Part shown: positions 13,951 to 20,601 of the stretch, in pieces
Layout of the letters: every line of letters begins with the position of its first letter
Numbering within the stretch: position 1 is the stretch's first letter
Translations under genes and position numbers: made by a program
Source: Candidatus Wirthbacteria bacterium CG2_30_54_11
GTDB lineage: Bacteria > Patescibacteriota > CG2-30-54-11
Assembly: GCA_001873755.1 (NCBI GenBank)
Contig: MNZT01000076.1
Location: forward strand, 1 to 21,330
Direction of reading: 5' to 3'
Length of the DNA stretch: 21,330 nucleotides
Notes under the pieces: generated by a model
What the model saw: only the letters and a program-made list of their open reading frames with translations
The model's database searches: none
What the model was told of the DNA's origin: nothing

Positions 13951-15867
13951 CTACCCTTCTACCAGAGCCACGTCGACGATCTCATGCGGCACGAGCGCCA
14001 GGAAATCCTGAGCTCGCATCTCGAGAGAGCGCGTCCGTTCGCCGGCGTTGAAGTCGATGGTCGCAAGTCCTTCGATGCTTTTATCCACCCAGACCTTCAG
14101 TGAGAACAAATTGCCGAACGGCGACACGCCTCCCGGTTCACAGCCCGTGATCTTCTTCACCTCTTCCGGGTCGGCAAAACGGGTCTTCTTGGTCCCCAGA
14201 ACATCACGAAGCTTCTTGCTGTCCAGTTTGAGCGAAGCGGAGATGACGATCAGGTGAAATATACCGTCCTCTGCTTTGACCAGGAGCGCCTTGGCTCCGG
14301 TCTCAAGCGCAGTCCCGCGCGCAGCCGCTGCTTCTTCCGAGGTGCGGACCTCTGCATGTTCGAACTTCCGGTACTTGACCTGCTTGCCGTCGAGGAAGGC
14401 GCAGATATCGCTGTACACGCCGCGTTTACCCTTGCCACGGATCGCCATCCCGACCTCTATCAGCTGACTCTCCTCGACCTCGCTCGGCGCATCCATCACT
14501 GCCGTCTTGCCTGAACTGGTCATGGGGAATGCCATGACCTCTTTGAGCGAACTATCGCGGGTCAGCAGCATGACGAGACGGTCGAGCCCGAGCGCGATGC
14601 CACCATGGGGTGGTACGCCGTAGGAAAAAGCTTCCAGAATATGCCCGAACTGTTCCTGGATCTTGACCCGATCATGTCCGATGATCTCAAACACTTTGGC
14701 CAGAGCCTCGGGATCATAGATGCGGATGCCTCCCCCGCCGACCTCATAGCCATTGCAGACCAGATCATATTGAGTGGAAACGAGACTATGGATCTTGGCG
14801 ATGGTCTCAGGTTCTTTCAGTTTGGTGATATCGATGTTCTTAAGTTCTTCCTGCAGCTCAGCCTTAGGTCCAGTGAACGGATTGTGCGAATAGGTCCAGT
14901 TGCCGGTCATTTTATCCAGCTCAAAGGTTGGCCAGTCCACGACCCAGGCGAATGCAAGTTCATCCGGGTCCTTCGGGTCTTCTCTCATATCAAATTTATC
15001 CGCGCCGTATTTCTCAAAGGCTTCCTTGTACGAGAGCACGGGGAACGGTTTCTGCCTGATCTTCTTGCCGTCGAGCTTCTCGATGCTGTCGATCACCATG
15101 CCCTCGATCATACCCATGACATCCTCGCGTTCGACGAATGACATCTCGAGGTCGAGCTGCGTGAACTCGAAACCGCGATCAGCGCGCAGGTCCTCGTCCC
15201 GGACGCAGCGGGCGAACTGGAAATAGCGCTCCATGCCGGCGACCATGAGCAGCTGCTTGTACTGCTGAGGGCTCTGGGGCAGGGCGTAGAACTTCCCGGG
15301 CTGCAGTCTGCTCGGCACGATGAAGTCGCGGGCGCCTTCCGGGGTCGACTTGGTCAGCATAGGGGTCTCGATCTCGATGAACTCGTGCGACACGAGGTAC
15401 TGACGCATCAGATTGAACAGTTTGCTTCGAAGCATCATCTTGGCCTGCATGGCCGGCCGGCGCAGGTCCAGGTAACGATACTTCAATCTGATATTTTCAT
15501 CGACATTGAAGTCTTCCTGGCTGAGATCGAACGGCAGGTCGTGGGCATGGGACAGGATCTTGACCTCTACAGCTTCCACCTCAACAGTTCCGGTCGGGAT
15601 GCGGGCATTGACCATGCTCTCAGGCCGCTTGAGCACCTTGCCGGTGACCGTGATGACATCCTGGGCACGAAGCGTCTTGGCTATCGCGAACGCTTCTTCG
15701 CTGACCTGGGCCGGGTTGAACACTATCTGCACTTCCCCGCTGCGGTCCCGCAGGTCGATGAAGATAAGCTTGCCGTGGTCGCGCCGGTTCCAGACCCAGC
15801 CCTTCAGAAGGACGGGCTGATCAATCTGATTGACGGTTTGTTTGATCCAGATGCGGGTGTCGGACAT
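13951..15867 (-). CDS. aspS: Aspartyl-tRNA synthetase, GAD-less, with C-terminal YbaK-type deacylase domain
   Basis: This 638-residue class II synthetase charges tRNA with aspartate. The OB-fold anticodon domain is at about 1-105 (VLLKGWVWNRRDHGKLIFIDLRD). Motif 1 lies near 145-170, motif 2 at about 218-231 (FARCVRDEDLRADR), motif 3 at 422-431 (GGIALGLDRL), then AFPMTSSGKTAVMDAPSEV. Bacterial AspRS normally has a GAD insertion of about 100 residues after YGxDKPDLR; here KYGADKFDMREDPKDPDELAFAWVVDWPTFE joins directly, so GAD is absent. Residues about 485-635 form an appended YbaK/ProX-like domain: EHAEVRTSEEAAAARGTALETGAKAL (probable catalytic Lys526), KLDSKKLRDVLGTKKTRFADPEEVKKITGCEPGGVSPFG. 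Such domains hydrolyse mischarged aminoacyl-tRNAs. The SD (GGAG, 7 nt) lies just after a REP hairpin. First gene of an operon with sanA-like and scpA. The fusion is seen directly; its substrate is unknown. Confidence 0.92.
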   Translation of the reverse strand: MSDTRIWIKQTVNQIDQPVLLKGWVWNRRDHGKLIFIDLRDRSGEVQIVFNPAQVSEEAFAIAKTLRAQDVITVTGKVLKRPESMVNARIPTGTVEVEAVEVKILSHAHDLPFDLSQEDFNVDENIRLKYRYLDLRRPAMQAKMMLRSKLFNLMRQYLVSHEFIEIETPMLTKSTPEGARDFIVPSRLQPGKFYALPQSPQQYKQLLMVAGMERYFQFARCVRDEDLRADRGFEFTQLDLEMSFVEREDVMGMIEGMVIDSIEKLDGKKIRQKPFPVLSYKEAFEKYGADKFDMREDPKDPDELAFAWVVDWPTFELDKMTGNWTYSHNPFTGPKAELQEELKNIDITKLKEPETIAKIHSLVSTQYDLVCNGYEVGGGGIRIYDPEALAKVFEIIGHDRVKIQEQFGHILEAFSYGVPPHGGIALGLDRLVMLLTRDSSLKEVMAFPMTSSGKTAVMDAPSEVEESQLIEVGMAIRGKGKRGVYSDICAFLDGKQVKYRKFEHAEVRTSEEAAAARGTALETGAKALLVKAEDGIFHLIVISASLKLDSKKLRDVLGTKKTRFADPEEVKKITGCEPGGVSPFGNLFSLKVWVDKSIEGLATIDFNAGERTRSLEMRAQDFLALVPHEIVDVALVEG

Positions 15868-15884
15868 GGGGAGCTCCTCATAAT

Positions 15885-15902
15885 GCAGGCCTCTGTGCCT
15901 GC
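15885..15902. repeat. REP type A, copy 1
   Basis: GCAGGC-CTCTGT-GCCTGC, followed by GATCTGT. This 6-bp stem palindrome lies in the 5' untranslated region of aspS, ending 7 nt before its SD. The loop differs by one base from copies 2 and 3. Confidence 0.8.
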
Positions 15903-15938
15903 GATCTGTAAATCAAAAAATCAAAATCCGTTTTTCGC

Positions 15939-15956
15939 GCACCCACGGAGGGGTGC
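15939..15956. repeat. REP type B, copy 1
   Basis: GCACCC-ACGGAG-GGGTGC. Read on the other strand, it equals type A except that two adjacent G-C pairs of the stem are flipped to C-G on both arms; the loop is identical. It faces copy A2 across 10 nt. Confidence 0.8.
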
Positions 15957-15959
15957 TCT

Positions 15960-16422
15960 TTACAATGCAGGCCTCCGTGCCTGCAATCTGTTGAAATACA
16001 TGTATGGCATCTGATGATATTTTCCTTCCAGCTGCTTCTTGACAGGGTTCTGTGCTATGTACCTGAGCGTATTATTGAGACGATGTTCCGTATTCACAAT
16101 ACAGAAATAGAAACGTTTTTGCCAACACGACTCCAAAATGCCTGTACGATTCCTGCATGCCTGATAAAAGAACGATTTGATCGAATGCATCAAATCGGAC
16201 AATGTTATAGGGCGAATCCTCTCTCATCCAAACCAACAGGTGCACATGATCTGGCATGATGCAATATGCATACAAGGTCGCACACTTCAATTGACAGGCT
16301 TTCATGATTATGGCTGAAAGCTGCTCGGTTAGTTGCGTATCTTCGAACAACCAGATACGCTCGGCGGTGTTTGCCGTTACGAAATACGGATATTCTACCT
16401 GATTGATTCGACGCTGGGTCAT
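15960..16422 (-). pseudogene. REP-associated tyrosine transposase (RAYT), frameshifted
   Basis: Two overlapping minus-strand frames together encode one RAYT-like Y1 transposase. The first (16422-16072) has YPYFVTANTAERIWLFED and the HUH motif in YCIMPDHVHLLVWMREDSPYN (His59, His61). The second frame continues as LSDLMHSIKSFFYQACRNRTGI, then KRFYFCIVNTEHRLNNTLRYIAQNPVKKQL, the characteristic RAYT C-terminal block. The join needs removal of one base near 16203, so the gene carries a single-base insertion. RAYTs are thought to mobilise REP palindromes, and this one is flanked on both sides by them; its stop lies in the B1-A2 gap. A sequencing error is the main alternative to real decay. Confidence 0.85.
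15967..15984. repeat. REP type A, copy 2
   Basis: GCAGGC-CTCCGT-GCCTGC, followed by AATCTGT. It overlaps the last codons of the RAYT pseudogene and forms with B1 a larger interrupted inverted repeat (CACGGAGG at 15944-15951 against CCTCCGTG at 15972-15979). Confidence 0.8.
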
Positions 16423-16452
16423 CGGGTGGCCTTTTCACAATTACCCCACAGA

Positions 16453-16470
16453 GCAGGCCTCCGTGCCTGC
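16453..16470. repeat. REP type A, copy 3
   Basis: GCAGGC-CTCCGT-GCCTGC followed by GATCTGT, just upstream of the RAYT start. The left flank CCACAGA is the inverse of the right flank of B2 (TCTGTGG), so A3 and B2 are ends of a larger inverted repeat. Confidence 0.8.
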
Positions 16471-16480
16471 GATCTGTATA

Positions 16481-16551
16481 CCTGAAATCCTAAAATTCAA
16501 ACCGCACCCACACCGTTTGATCCTGAAATCCTGAAATCGAAACCGCACCCG
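16481..16551. repeat. Direct repeat, period 41 bp
   Basis: The stretch starting CCTGAAATCCTAAAATTC at 16481 recurs as CCTGAAATCCTGAAATCG at 16522. Both run into AAACCGCACCC with about four differences over 30 bp. The first copy contains only the left half of a type B REP, suggesting a partial duplication of a B unit. Confidence 0.7.
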
Positions 16552-16562
16552 CGGAGGGGTGC
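16545..16562. repeat. REP type B, copy 2
   Basis: GCACCC-GCGGAG-GGGTGC, followed by TCTGTGGAG. It lies 25 bp beyond the end of ppcA, so it may also act as a 3' hairpin for the ppcA transcript. Confidence 0.8.
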
Positions 16563-16587
16563 TCTGTGGAGATACGGTGTGGTCATA

Positions 16588-18090
16588 TTATCCCAGACTC
16601 TTCCGCCACTTGGCGGCCCATTCGATCTCCTTGGTCAACGGCTTCTGATCCTGGCGGAGGAAGTAGATATTGGACGTGGAATTCCGGTGGAAATAGTGAT
16701 CAAGGGTACGCGGTCCAAGCTCCCAGCCCAGGTATTCCTCTATCAGGCGGACATCCTGCTCGATCTCCCACCACATCTTCCGGTCGTTGACGAGGAAATG
16801 CAGATTTTCCTTATTCAGGAAGTACCCTGCGGTCTTGATATCATGCTCGAAGTTCAGATAACAAGCGTTGAACGCGTCGAGCAGACCAGCTTTTTTGATA
16901 TCGCGAAGCGCTCTGCCGGTGCCGATCAGCTCGGGCGGAATCCCCAGCGAATAGAGAGCTGAAGTGAACTTGATGGCACGCGGCAGCTTCTTATTGCCGA
17001 CCGTACGGCTGTAGCCCAGGAGGCCGATGTGAAGCATCCGTTCTCGACGCGACGGGACATCCTCCGAAACTTCGTTGATGACCGAGGCAAGCTTTTCGAC
17101 AGACTTACGATAATAGCCTTCTGAAATTCTGATAATCTGCTCAATCTTTGTCCTATCCCTGGCAGATATGATCATCGCTTCCCGCGTTGGTACTTCCTTC
17201 TTCAACTGTGTGATGGCCTTCTTCACCAGAGCCGTATCCCAGTCGTACCGAAAAGATGACTGAACCAGGACCGTTCTGACGCCCGCGTATTCATCCATGA
17301 ACCGTCGTGTATTCATAGGCGTCAAATGCCCACGGAACGGCAGGCCGCCAGGTCCGATGATCGGATAGAGAGGAACCTCGATCTTCCCGGACAAGACAGA
17401 GAAATCAGACAAGGCTGACTTGACCGCAAGGACAGTCGCGATCAGACCGCTGTTGAGAGCAGGATCGGAGCGGGCAACGAACGGGCGCAGGTATTCGGGT
17501 TTATGGCCAAAAAGTTTAAGGTACCTGGTCGTGTAGTCCTTGATGATCTGGTCAGCTGACAAGAGATCGTTCACTCCTTCGAACAGTGGAATCACGCCGA
17601 TCTGCTCGTTGACCCGCTTCTGTTCAAAAACCTCGGTCTTCCAACGGGCGGTCTTCTGAAAAGTCTCCTGAATGCGCATCAGCTGGGCGGCTGACTCGGT
17701 CATGGGAAGGATGACCTCCAGGATCGGCGGCGTATGGAGCTTCAGCTCCTGCACGAACTCATCTGCCGTGAGGATGCCCATGTAGGCGCGACCGAGACGA
17801 TAGCCTGGCTCATGCGAATTATTCGGTATGCGGTAGGTCAAAAAAACATCACGGCCAAGTTGCTTCTTGGAAAAATAGGCATGATGATTGCGGACCAGAC
17901 GGTCCACGACCGCCTCGTCCACGAGCTTGCCTTCCCAGTCCCACATGTACTCATCGCAGCCCAGATCGTGGAAGCAGTGATAGCACTCCTCCGGCTCCTG
18001 GTAAGTCGAAATAAACGGAGAGTCCCCGAAATACGGGGCACTGACATTGTCCGGATGCTGGGAAGCCATGATGACAGGGATTTTGCGCAT
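16588..18090 (-). CDS. ppcA: Phosphoenolpyruvate carboxylase, archaeal type
   Basis: The 500-residue product matches the short archaeal-type PEPC (about 490-530 residues), not the 900-residue bacterial form. It carboxylates PEP with bicarbonate to oxaloacetate, the precursor of aspartate. Family marks include the N-terminal IPVIMASQHPDN, EECYHCFHDLGCDEYMWDWEGK, IGVIPLFEGVNDLLSAD, PFRGHLTPMNTRRFMDEYAGVRTVLVQSSFRYDWD and the C-terminal LDHYFHRNSTSNIYFLRQD. The ATG at 18090 fits the family N-terminus, but there is no Shine-Dalgarno sequence in the 13 nt between it and the T-box terminator. A T-box leader with its own promoter precedes it, and aspS lies downstream beyond the REP/RAYT module. Archaeal-type PEPC also occurs in some bacteria, so it is not evidence for an archaeal host. 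Confidence 0.93.
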   Translation of the reverse strand: MRKIPVIMASQHPDNVSAPYFGDSPFISTYQEPEECYHCFHDLGCDEYMWDWEGKLVDEAVVDRLVRNHHAYFSKKQLGRDVFLTYRIPNNSHEPGYRLGRAYMGILTADEFVQELKLHTPPILEVILPMTESAAQLMRIQETFQKTARWKTEVFEQKRVNEQIGVIPLFEGVNDLLSADQIIKDYTTRYLKLFGHKPEYLRPFVARSDPALNSGLIATVLAVKSALSDFSVLSGKIEVPLYPIIGPGGLPFRGHLTPMNTRRFMDEYAGVRTVLVQSSFRYDWDTALVKKAITQLKKEVPTREAMIISARDRTKIEQIIRISEGYYRKSVEKLASVINEVSEDVPSRRERMLHIGLLGYSRTVGNKKLPRAIKFTSALYSLGIPPELIGTGRALRDIKKAGLLDAFNACYLNFEHDIKTAGYFLNKENLHFLVNDRKMWWEIEQDVRLIEEYLGWELGPRTLDHYFHRNSTSNIYFLRQDQKPLTKEIEWAAKWRKSLG

Positions 18091-18103
18091 AGAGGTTGGT
18101 GCA

Positions 18104-18250
18104 TAAAAAAACTACCCTCATCCCACATGCTCAGATACGGGATAAGGGTAGTTTTTGACTACGGTGCCACCTTATATAACTTAGGGTAAGCGATATCGGG
18201 CTTGACCGTCGCCTCCCGGCGATACAGGAGAGCGTTACTTCCCCCAGACA
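18104..18250 (-). promoter_or_regulatory. T-box riboswitch leader of ppcA
   Basis: The minus strand carries a complete T-box antiterminator at 18174-18143: UAAGG, the 7-nt bulge UGGCACC, the helix GUAGU-CAAAA-ACUAC, then CCUUA pairing back to UAAGG. The core AAGGUGGCACCG matches the T-box consensus AGGGUGGNACCGCG. It competes with the terminator at 18105-18152, which shares ACUACCCUUA. In T-boxes uncharged tRNA pairs its NCCA end with the UGGN of the bulge; UGGC calls for discriminator G, as in tRNA-Asp or tRNA-Asn. Upstream (about 18246-18181) is a structured stem I candidate with AGUA at 18239-18236 and a GUAUCG/CGAUAU helix. I cannot fix the specifier: GAU (18197-18195) and GAC (18210-18208) would be Asp, and AAC (18236-18234) Asn. 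Confidence 0.85.
18105..18152 (-). terminator. Rho-independent terminator of the T-box
   Basis: The arms at 18139-18152 and 18111-18124 (ACTACCCTCATCCC type) pair over 14 positions with one C-A mismatch around a 14-nt loop and are followed by a run of T. The 5' arm overlaps the 3' side of the antiterminator, so the two structures exclude each other. Confidence 0.88.
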
Positions 18251-18256
18251 AAAATC

Positions 18257-18284
18257 AGTATAAGTGAACAAGACCAAAAGTCAA
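18257..18284 (-). promoter_or_regulatory. Promoter of the T-box-ppcA unit
   Basis: On the minus strand TTGACT (18279-18284) and TATACT (18257-18262) are 16 bp apart. Initiation near 18250 would give a leader of about 160 nt containing stem I, the T-box and the terminator. The promoter lies just past the stop of the preceding gene, which ends at 18299. Confidence 0.75.
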
Positions 18285-18298
18285 TCGCTCAATTCCTT

Positions 18299-19486
18299 TC
18301 AAACCGTCTTGTCCTTTGCAAGCACTTCTCCCGGCAAAGTCATCAGCCCGGGCCAGACCTTGCGTCCCGGGTACATGGACGTATGGATGCCGGTGAAGAC
18401 ACCGTCACCGAGGAAGCAACCGAGTTTTTCCCGATGCGTGTCCACTTTCTTCCCGTTGACCTGCGTGATGTGAGCAGAACCATCCGCTCTGAAATCCGCC
18501 GTGATGAATCCGGCTCCTATGTTTACCTGCGCTCCGATGACGGAATGACCGATGTAGGAACGATGCTTGCAGACCACATGATCCAAAAGCACGCTGTCGA
18601 CGATCTCCACCCCGAAGCCGATCTGACAGTGATCGCCGATGATGGTATCAGGACGAAAATAAGCATTTGGTCCGATGATGCAATCTGAACCGATATAGAC
18701 CGGACCGGTGATGACTGTGCCACTTTTAATTACCGTGTTCTTACCAACGATGACCGTACCTTCCAGATGGACATTTTCCTCGATCCGGCCCTGGTTGGAC
18801 GGTTCCTGCTCCTGAAGGAGAGAAACATTAGCCTCCAGCAGATTCCAGGGATAGCTGATAGGCAGCCATTTGGTCTGTACCTTTTCCCACTTCACTTCCG
18901 GCAAAAGACGGATATAGTCGACCAGCTCCAGTTCGCCTCTGGAAGACAGCTCGATCTGGAGGTCAAAGATGGAACGATCAAACATATATACTGAAACGCC
19001 GACCAGATTGCCCTCGGCTTTTTCCGGTTTCTCGATAATGTCTTCGACTATGTCACCCTGAACCTTCAGCACCCCGAACTGCTCAGGATGCGGATGCTCA
19101 GCTGCCAGGACGCAGTACTGGTGCTCAAGGCATCGCTTCAGGTCTTCACGGAAATACACATCGTCGCCGCCCAGCACCAGAAATCGATCTTTGATAAGTT
19201 CTCTCGCGGCCTGCAGCGCATGGGCCGTCCCTTTCTGTTCGCCCTGAAGGATGTAACGAATGGGCATGCCTTCAAATTCGTCACCAAAAGCCTTCCTGAT
19301 CGCCTCGGCTTGGTAACCGACCACAATCAGAACCTCGTCGACCAGTCCTTTGAGTTCGCCAAGAGTGTGCCCCAGTATCGTCGTCCCCAGAAGCGGAAGC
19401 AGAGGCTTGGGCCGCGTCAGCGTGAGAGGATAGCAGCGTGTAGACCTGCCTGCGGCCAGGATGACTGCCTGAATGCTGTGTGCCAT
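18299..19486 (-). CDS. GlmU-like bifunctional sugar-1-phosphate nucleotidylyltransferase/acyltransferase
   Basis: The 395-residue product joins two domains. Residues about 1-225 are a nucleotidyltransferase with the signature LAAGRSTRCYPLTLTRPKPL (9-29), a variant of GxGTRxxPLTxxxPKP, plus GEQKGTAHALQAA and the metal Asp of LVLGGDDVYF. Residues about 245-380 are a left-handed beta-helix of hexapeptide repeats (HLEGTVIVGKNTVIKSGTVITGPVYIGSD and onward), ending HREKLGCFLGDGVFTGIHTSMYPGRKVWPG, as in archaeal-style GlmU/RmlA-like enzymes. It probably activates GlcNAc-1-P or a hexose-1-P for envelope glycans; the sugar and nucleotide cannot be told by eye. No clear canonical SD; the start context is GGTGACCTATG. 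Its stop is 15 bp from the -35 of the ppcA promoter. Confidence 0.85.
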   Translation of the reverse strand: MAHSIQAVILAAGRSTRCYPLTLTRPKPLLPLLGTTILGHTLGELKGLVDEVLIVVGYQAEAIRKAFGDEFEGMPIRYILQGEQKGTAHALQAARELIKDRFLVLGGDDVYFREDLKRCLEHQYCVLAAEHPHPEQFGVLKVQGDIVEDIIEKPEKAEGNLVGVSVYMFDRSIFDLQIELSSRGELELVDYIRLLPEVKWEKVQTKWLPISYPWNLLEANVSLLQEQEPSNQGRIEENVHLEGTVIVGKNTVIKSGTVITGPVYIGSDCIIGPNAYFRPDTIIGDHCQIGFGVEIVDSVLLDHVVCKHRSYIGHSVIGAQVNIGAGFITADFRADGSAHITQVNGKKVDTHREKLGCFLGDGVFTGIHTSMYPGRKVWPGLMTLPGEVLAKDKTV

Positions 19487-19529
19487 AGGTCACCAACACG
19501 GTTAAGTTTACAAGGAACCAATTTGTTGT

Positions 19530-19658
19530 TGTCATCCTCGTGAAAACGGGGATCCAGAAATGAAAAAAAAGAAAGGATGTCACCCTGAGCGTAGTATGAC
19601 GAAGTGAAGGGTCTGCATTGAAAGAAAAAGATGAATCCCTGCCTCCGCAGGGAATGAC
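19530..19658. repeat. Cluster of three intergenic palindromes of the GTCAT type
   Basis: Three related elements fill the gap between parB and the GlmU-like gene. The first is TGTCATCC with hairpin ATCCTCGT-GAAA-ACGGGGAT (19534-19553). The second is GTCACCCTGAGCG ... GAAGTGAAGGGTCT (19579-19613). The third is a hairpin CCCTGC-CTCC-GCAGGG (19637-19652) followed by AATGAC. The outermost ends again face outward (TGTCAT ... ATGAC), as at 9010-9100. Confidence 0.75.
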
Positions 19659-19661
19659 CGC

Positions 19662-20525
19662 TTAGTCGTCGACCTGAAGTAACAGTTCTATCAACCGAGT
19701 CAGCTCTTCTTCGCTGTAGAATTCAAGAGCGATGGTGCCTTTGCCCTGCCGTTCCTGAATGTGGACCCTGGCGCCCAGATGATCCATGAGATGTTTTTCC
19801 TGATAGTCCCAGCGGGACAGGGTCTGTTTCTGCGCTTTGGAAGTCTTGCCGGTCAGCCGGGTCGACAGATATTTACGCACCAGGTCCTCAACCTCGCGGA
19901 CATTCAGTCTATCTTTCAGGATCTGGCCATAAGCGATTTCGATGAGATGAGGATCCACCAGTCCGAGCAGCGCCCTGGCATGTCCCTCGGTGGTCTTGCC
20001 TTCGGTCAGACCCTGCAGGACAGCAGAAGGCAGGGAAAGCAGTCTCAGGGTATTGGAAACGGTCGGCAGCTTCTTACCGACCCGATGCGCGATATCCTTC
20101 AGCGGAATATTGAATTCCTCATGCAGCCGCTGATAGGCATGGGCCTCCTCTACCGGGTTCAGATTCTCTCGTTGAACATTTTCCACCAGCGATATCTCCA
20201 GACGTTCCTGATGATTCTGATCGCGGATGATGGCCGGGATAGTAGCCAGCCCTGCTTTTTTGCAGGCGGCCAGGCGGCGGTGCCCGGAGATCAACTGGTA
20301 CTCCCCTGCTTCTGATACCACCAGCACTGGCTGCAATACGCCAAACTGACGGATAGATGCTGCCAGCTCCTCAAGCGAAGCATCGTCCATGGCCTGACGG
20401 GGCTGGTAGGGATTGGGAACTATAGAAGAGACCTGAATATTCCGGACTCCTTCGCCGGCGTTCAGTGTGGCTTTCTGAGGGATCAGAGCGTTCAGACCTC
20501 TGCCGAGACGTGACTTCTGCTGCAT
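19662..20525 (-). CDS. parB: Chromosome-partitioning protein ParB
   Basis: The 287-residue product is a full ParB/Spo0J-type CTPase clamp. The N-terminal RLGRGLNALIP motif is where ParA is contacted. The ParB/Srx domain has IVPNPYQPRQ, SGHRRLAACKKAG (81-84 GHRR, usually GERR) and ENVQRENLNPVEEAHAYQ (115 onward). A helix-turn-helix at about 141-165 (PLKDIAHRVGKKLPTVSNTLRLL) reads parS. The C-terminal dimerisation domain ends GKGTIALEFYSEEELTRLIELLL. The ATG follows an excellent SD (GGGAGG). No parA is present; the gene upstream is an unknown small protein, so the usual parA-parB pair is broken or lies elsewhere. Confidence 0.94.
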   Translation of the reverse strand: MQQKSRLGRGLNALIPQKATLNAGEGVRNIQVSSIVPNPYQPRQAMDDASLEELAASIRQFGVLQPVLVVSEAGEYQLISGHRRLAACKKAGLATIPAIIRDQNHQERLEISLVENVQRENLNPVEEAHAYQRLHEEFNIPLKDIAHRVGKKLPTVSNTLRLLSLPSAVLQGLTEGKTTEGHARALLGLVDPHLIEIAYGQILKDRLNVREVEDLVRKYLSTRLTGKTSKAQKQTLSRWDYQEKHLMDHLGARVHIQERQGKGTIALEFYSEEELTRLIELLLQVDD

Positions 20526-20554
20526 AAAAAAACCTCCCGTTTGGTACGAGGAGG

Positions 20555-20560
20555 AGTATA
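20555..20560 (-). promoter_or_regulatory. Possible -10 of a parB promoter
   Basis: TATACT on the minus strand stands 30 bp upstream of the parB ATG, in the 76-bp gap after the preceding gene. The -35 region at the right distance is poor (TAGCGA-like), so support is limited to the -10. Confidence 0.35.
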
Positions 20561-20601
20561 GCAGAAAGCACAGGAGGTCGCTACCGAAACGAGCCTAGTG
20601 G

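Noticed and set aside
16072..16422. Programmed frameshift in the RAYT gene.
   Set aside because: No slippery heptamer or downstream pseudoknot is evident at 16200-16205, and RAYTs are not known to need one. A simple insertion explains it better.
15885..16562. CRISPR array, because of repeated 18-bp palindromic units.
   Set aside because: The units are in both orientations, unevenly spaced, and flank a transposase remnant. There are no regular spacers and no cas genes.
20533..20554. Hairpin CCTCC/GGAGG followed by T7 over the parB Shine-Dalgarno, resembling a terminator or SD-sequestering switch.
   Set aside because: The stem has only 5 bp with a 12-nt loop, and the likely -10 (20555-20560) adjoins its 5' arm, so that arm may not be transcribed in full.
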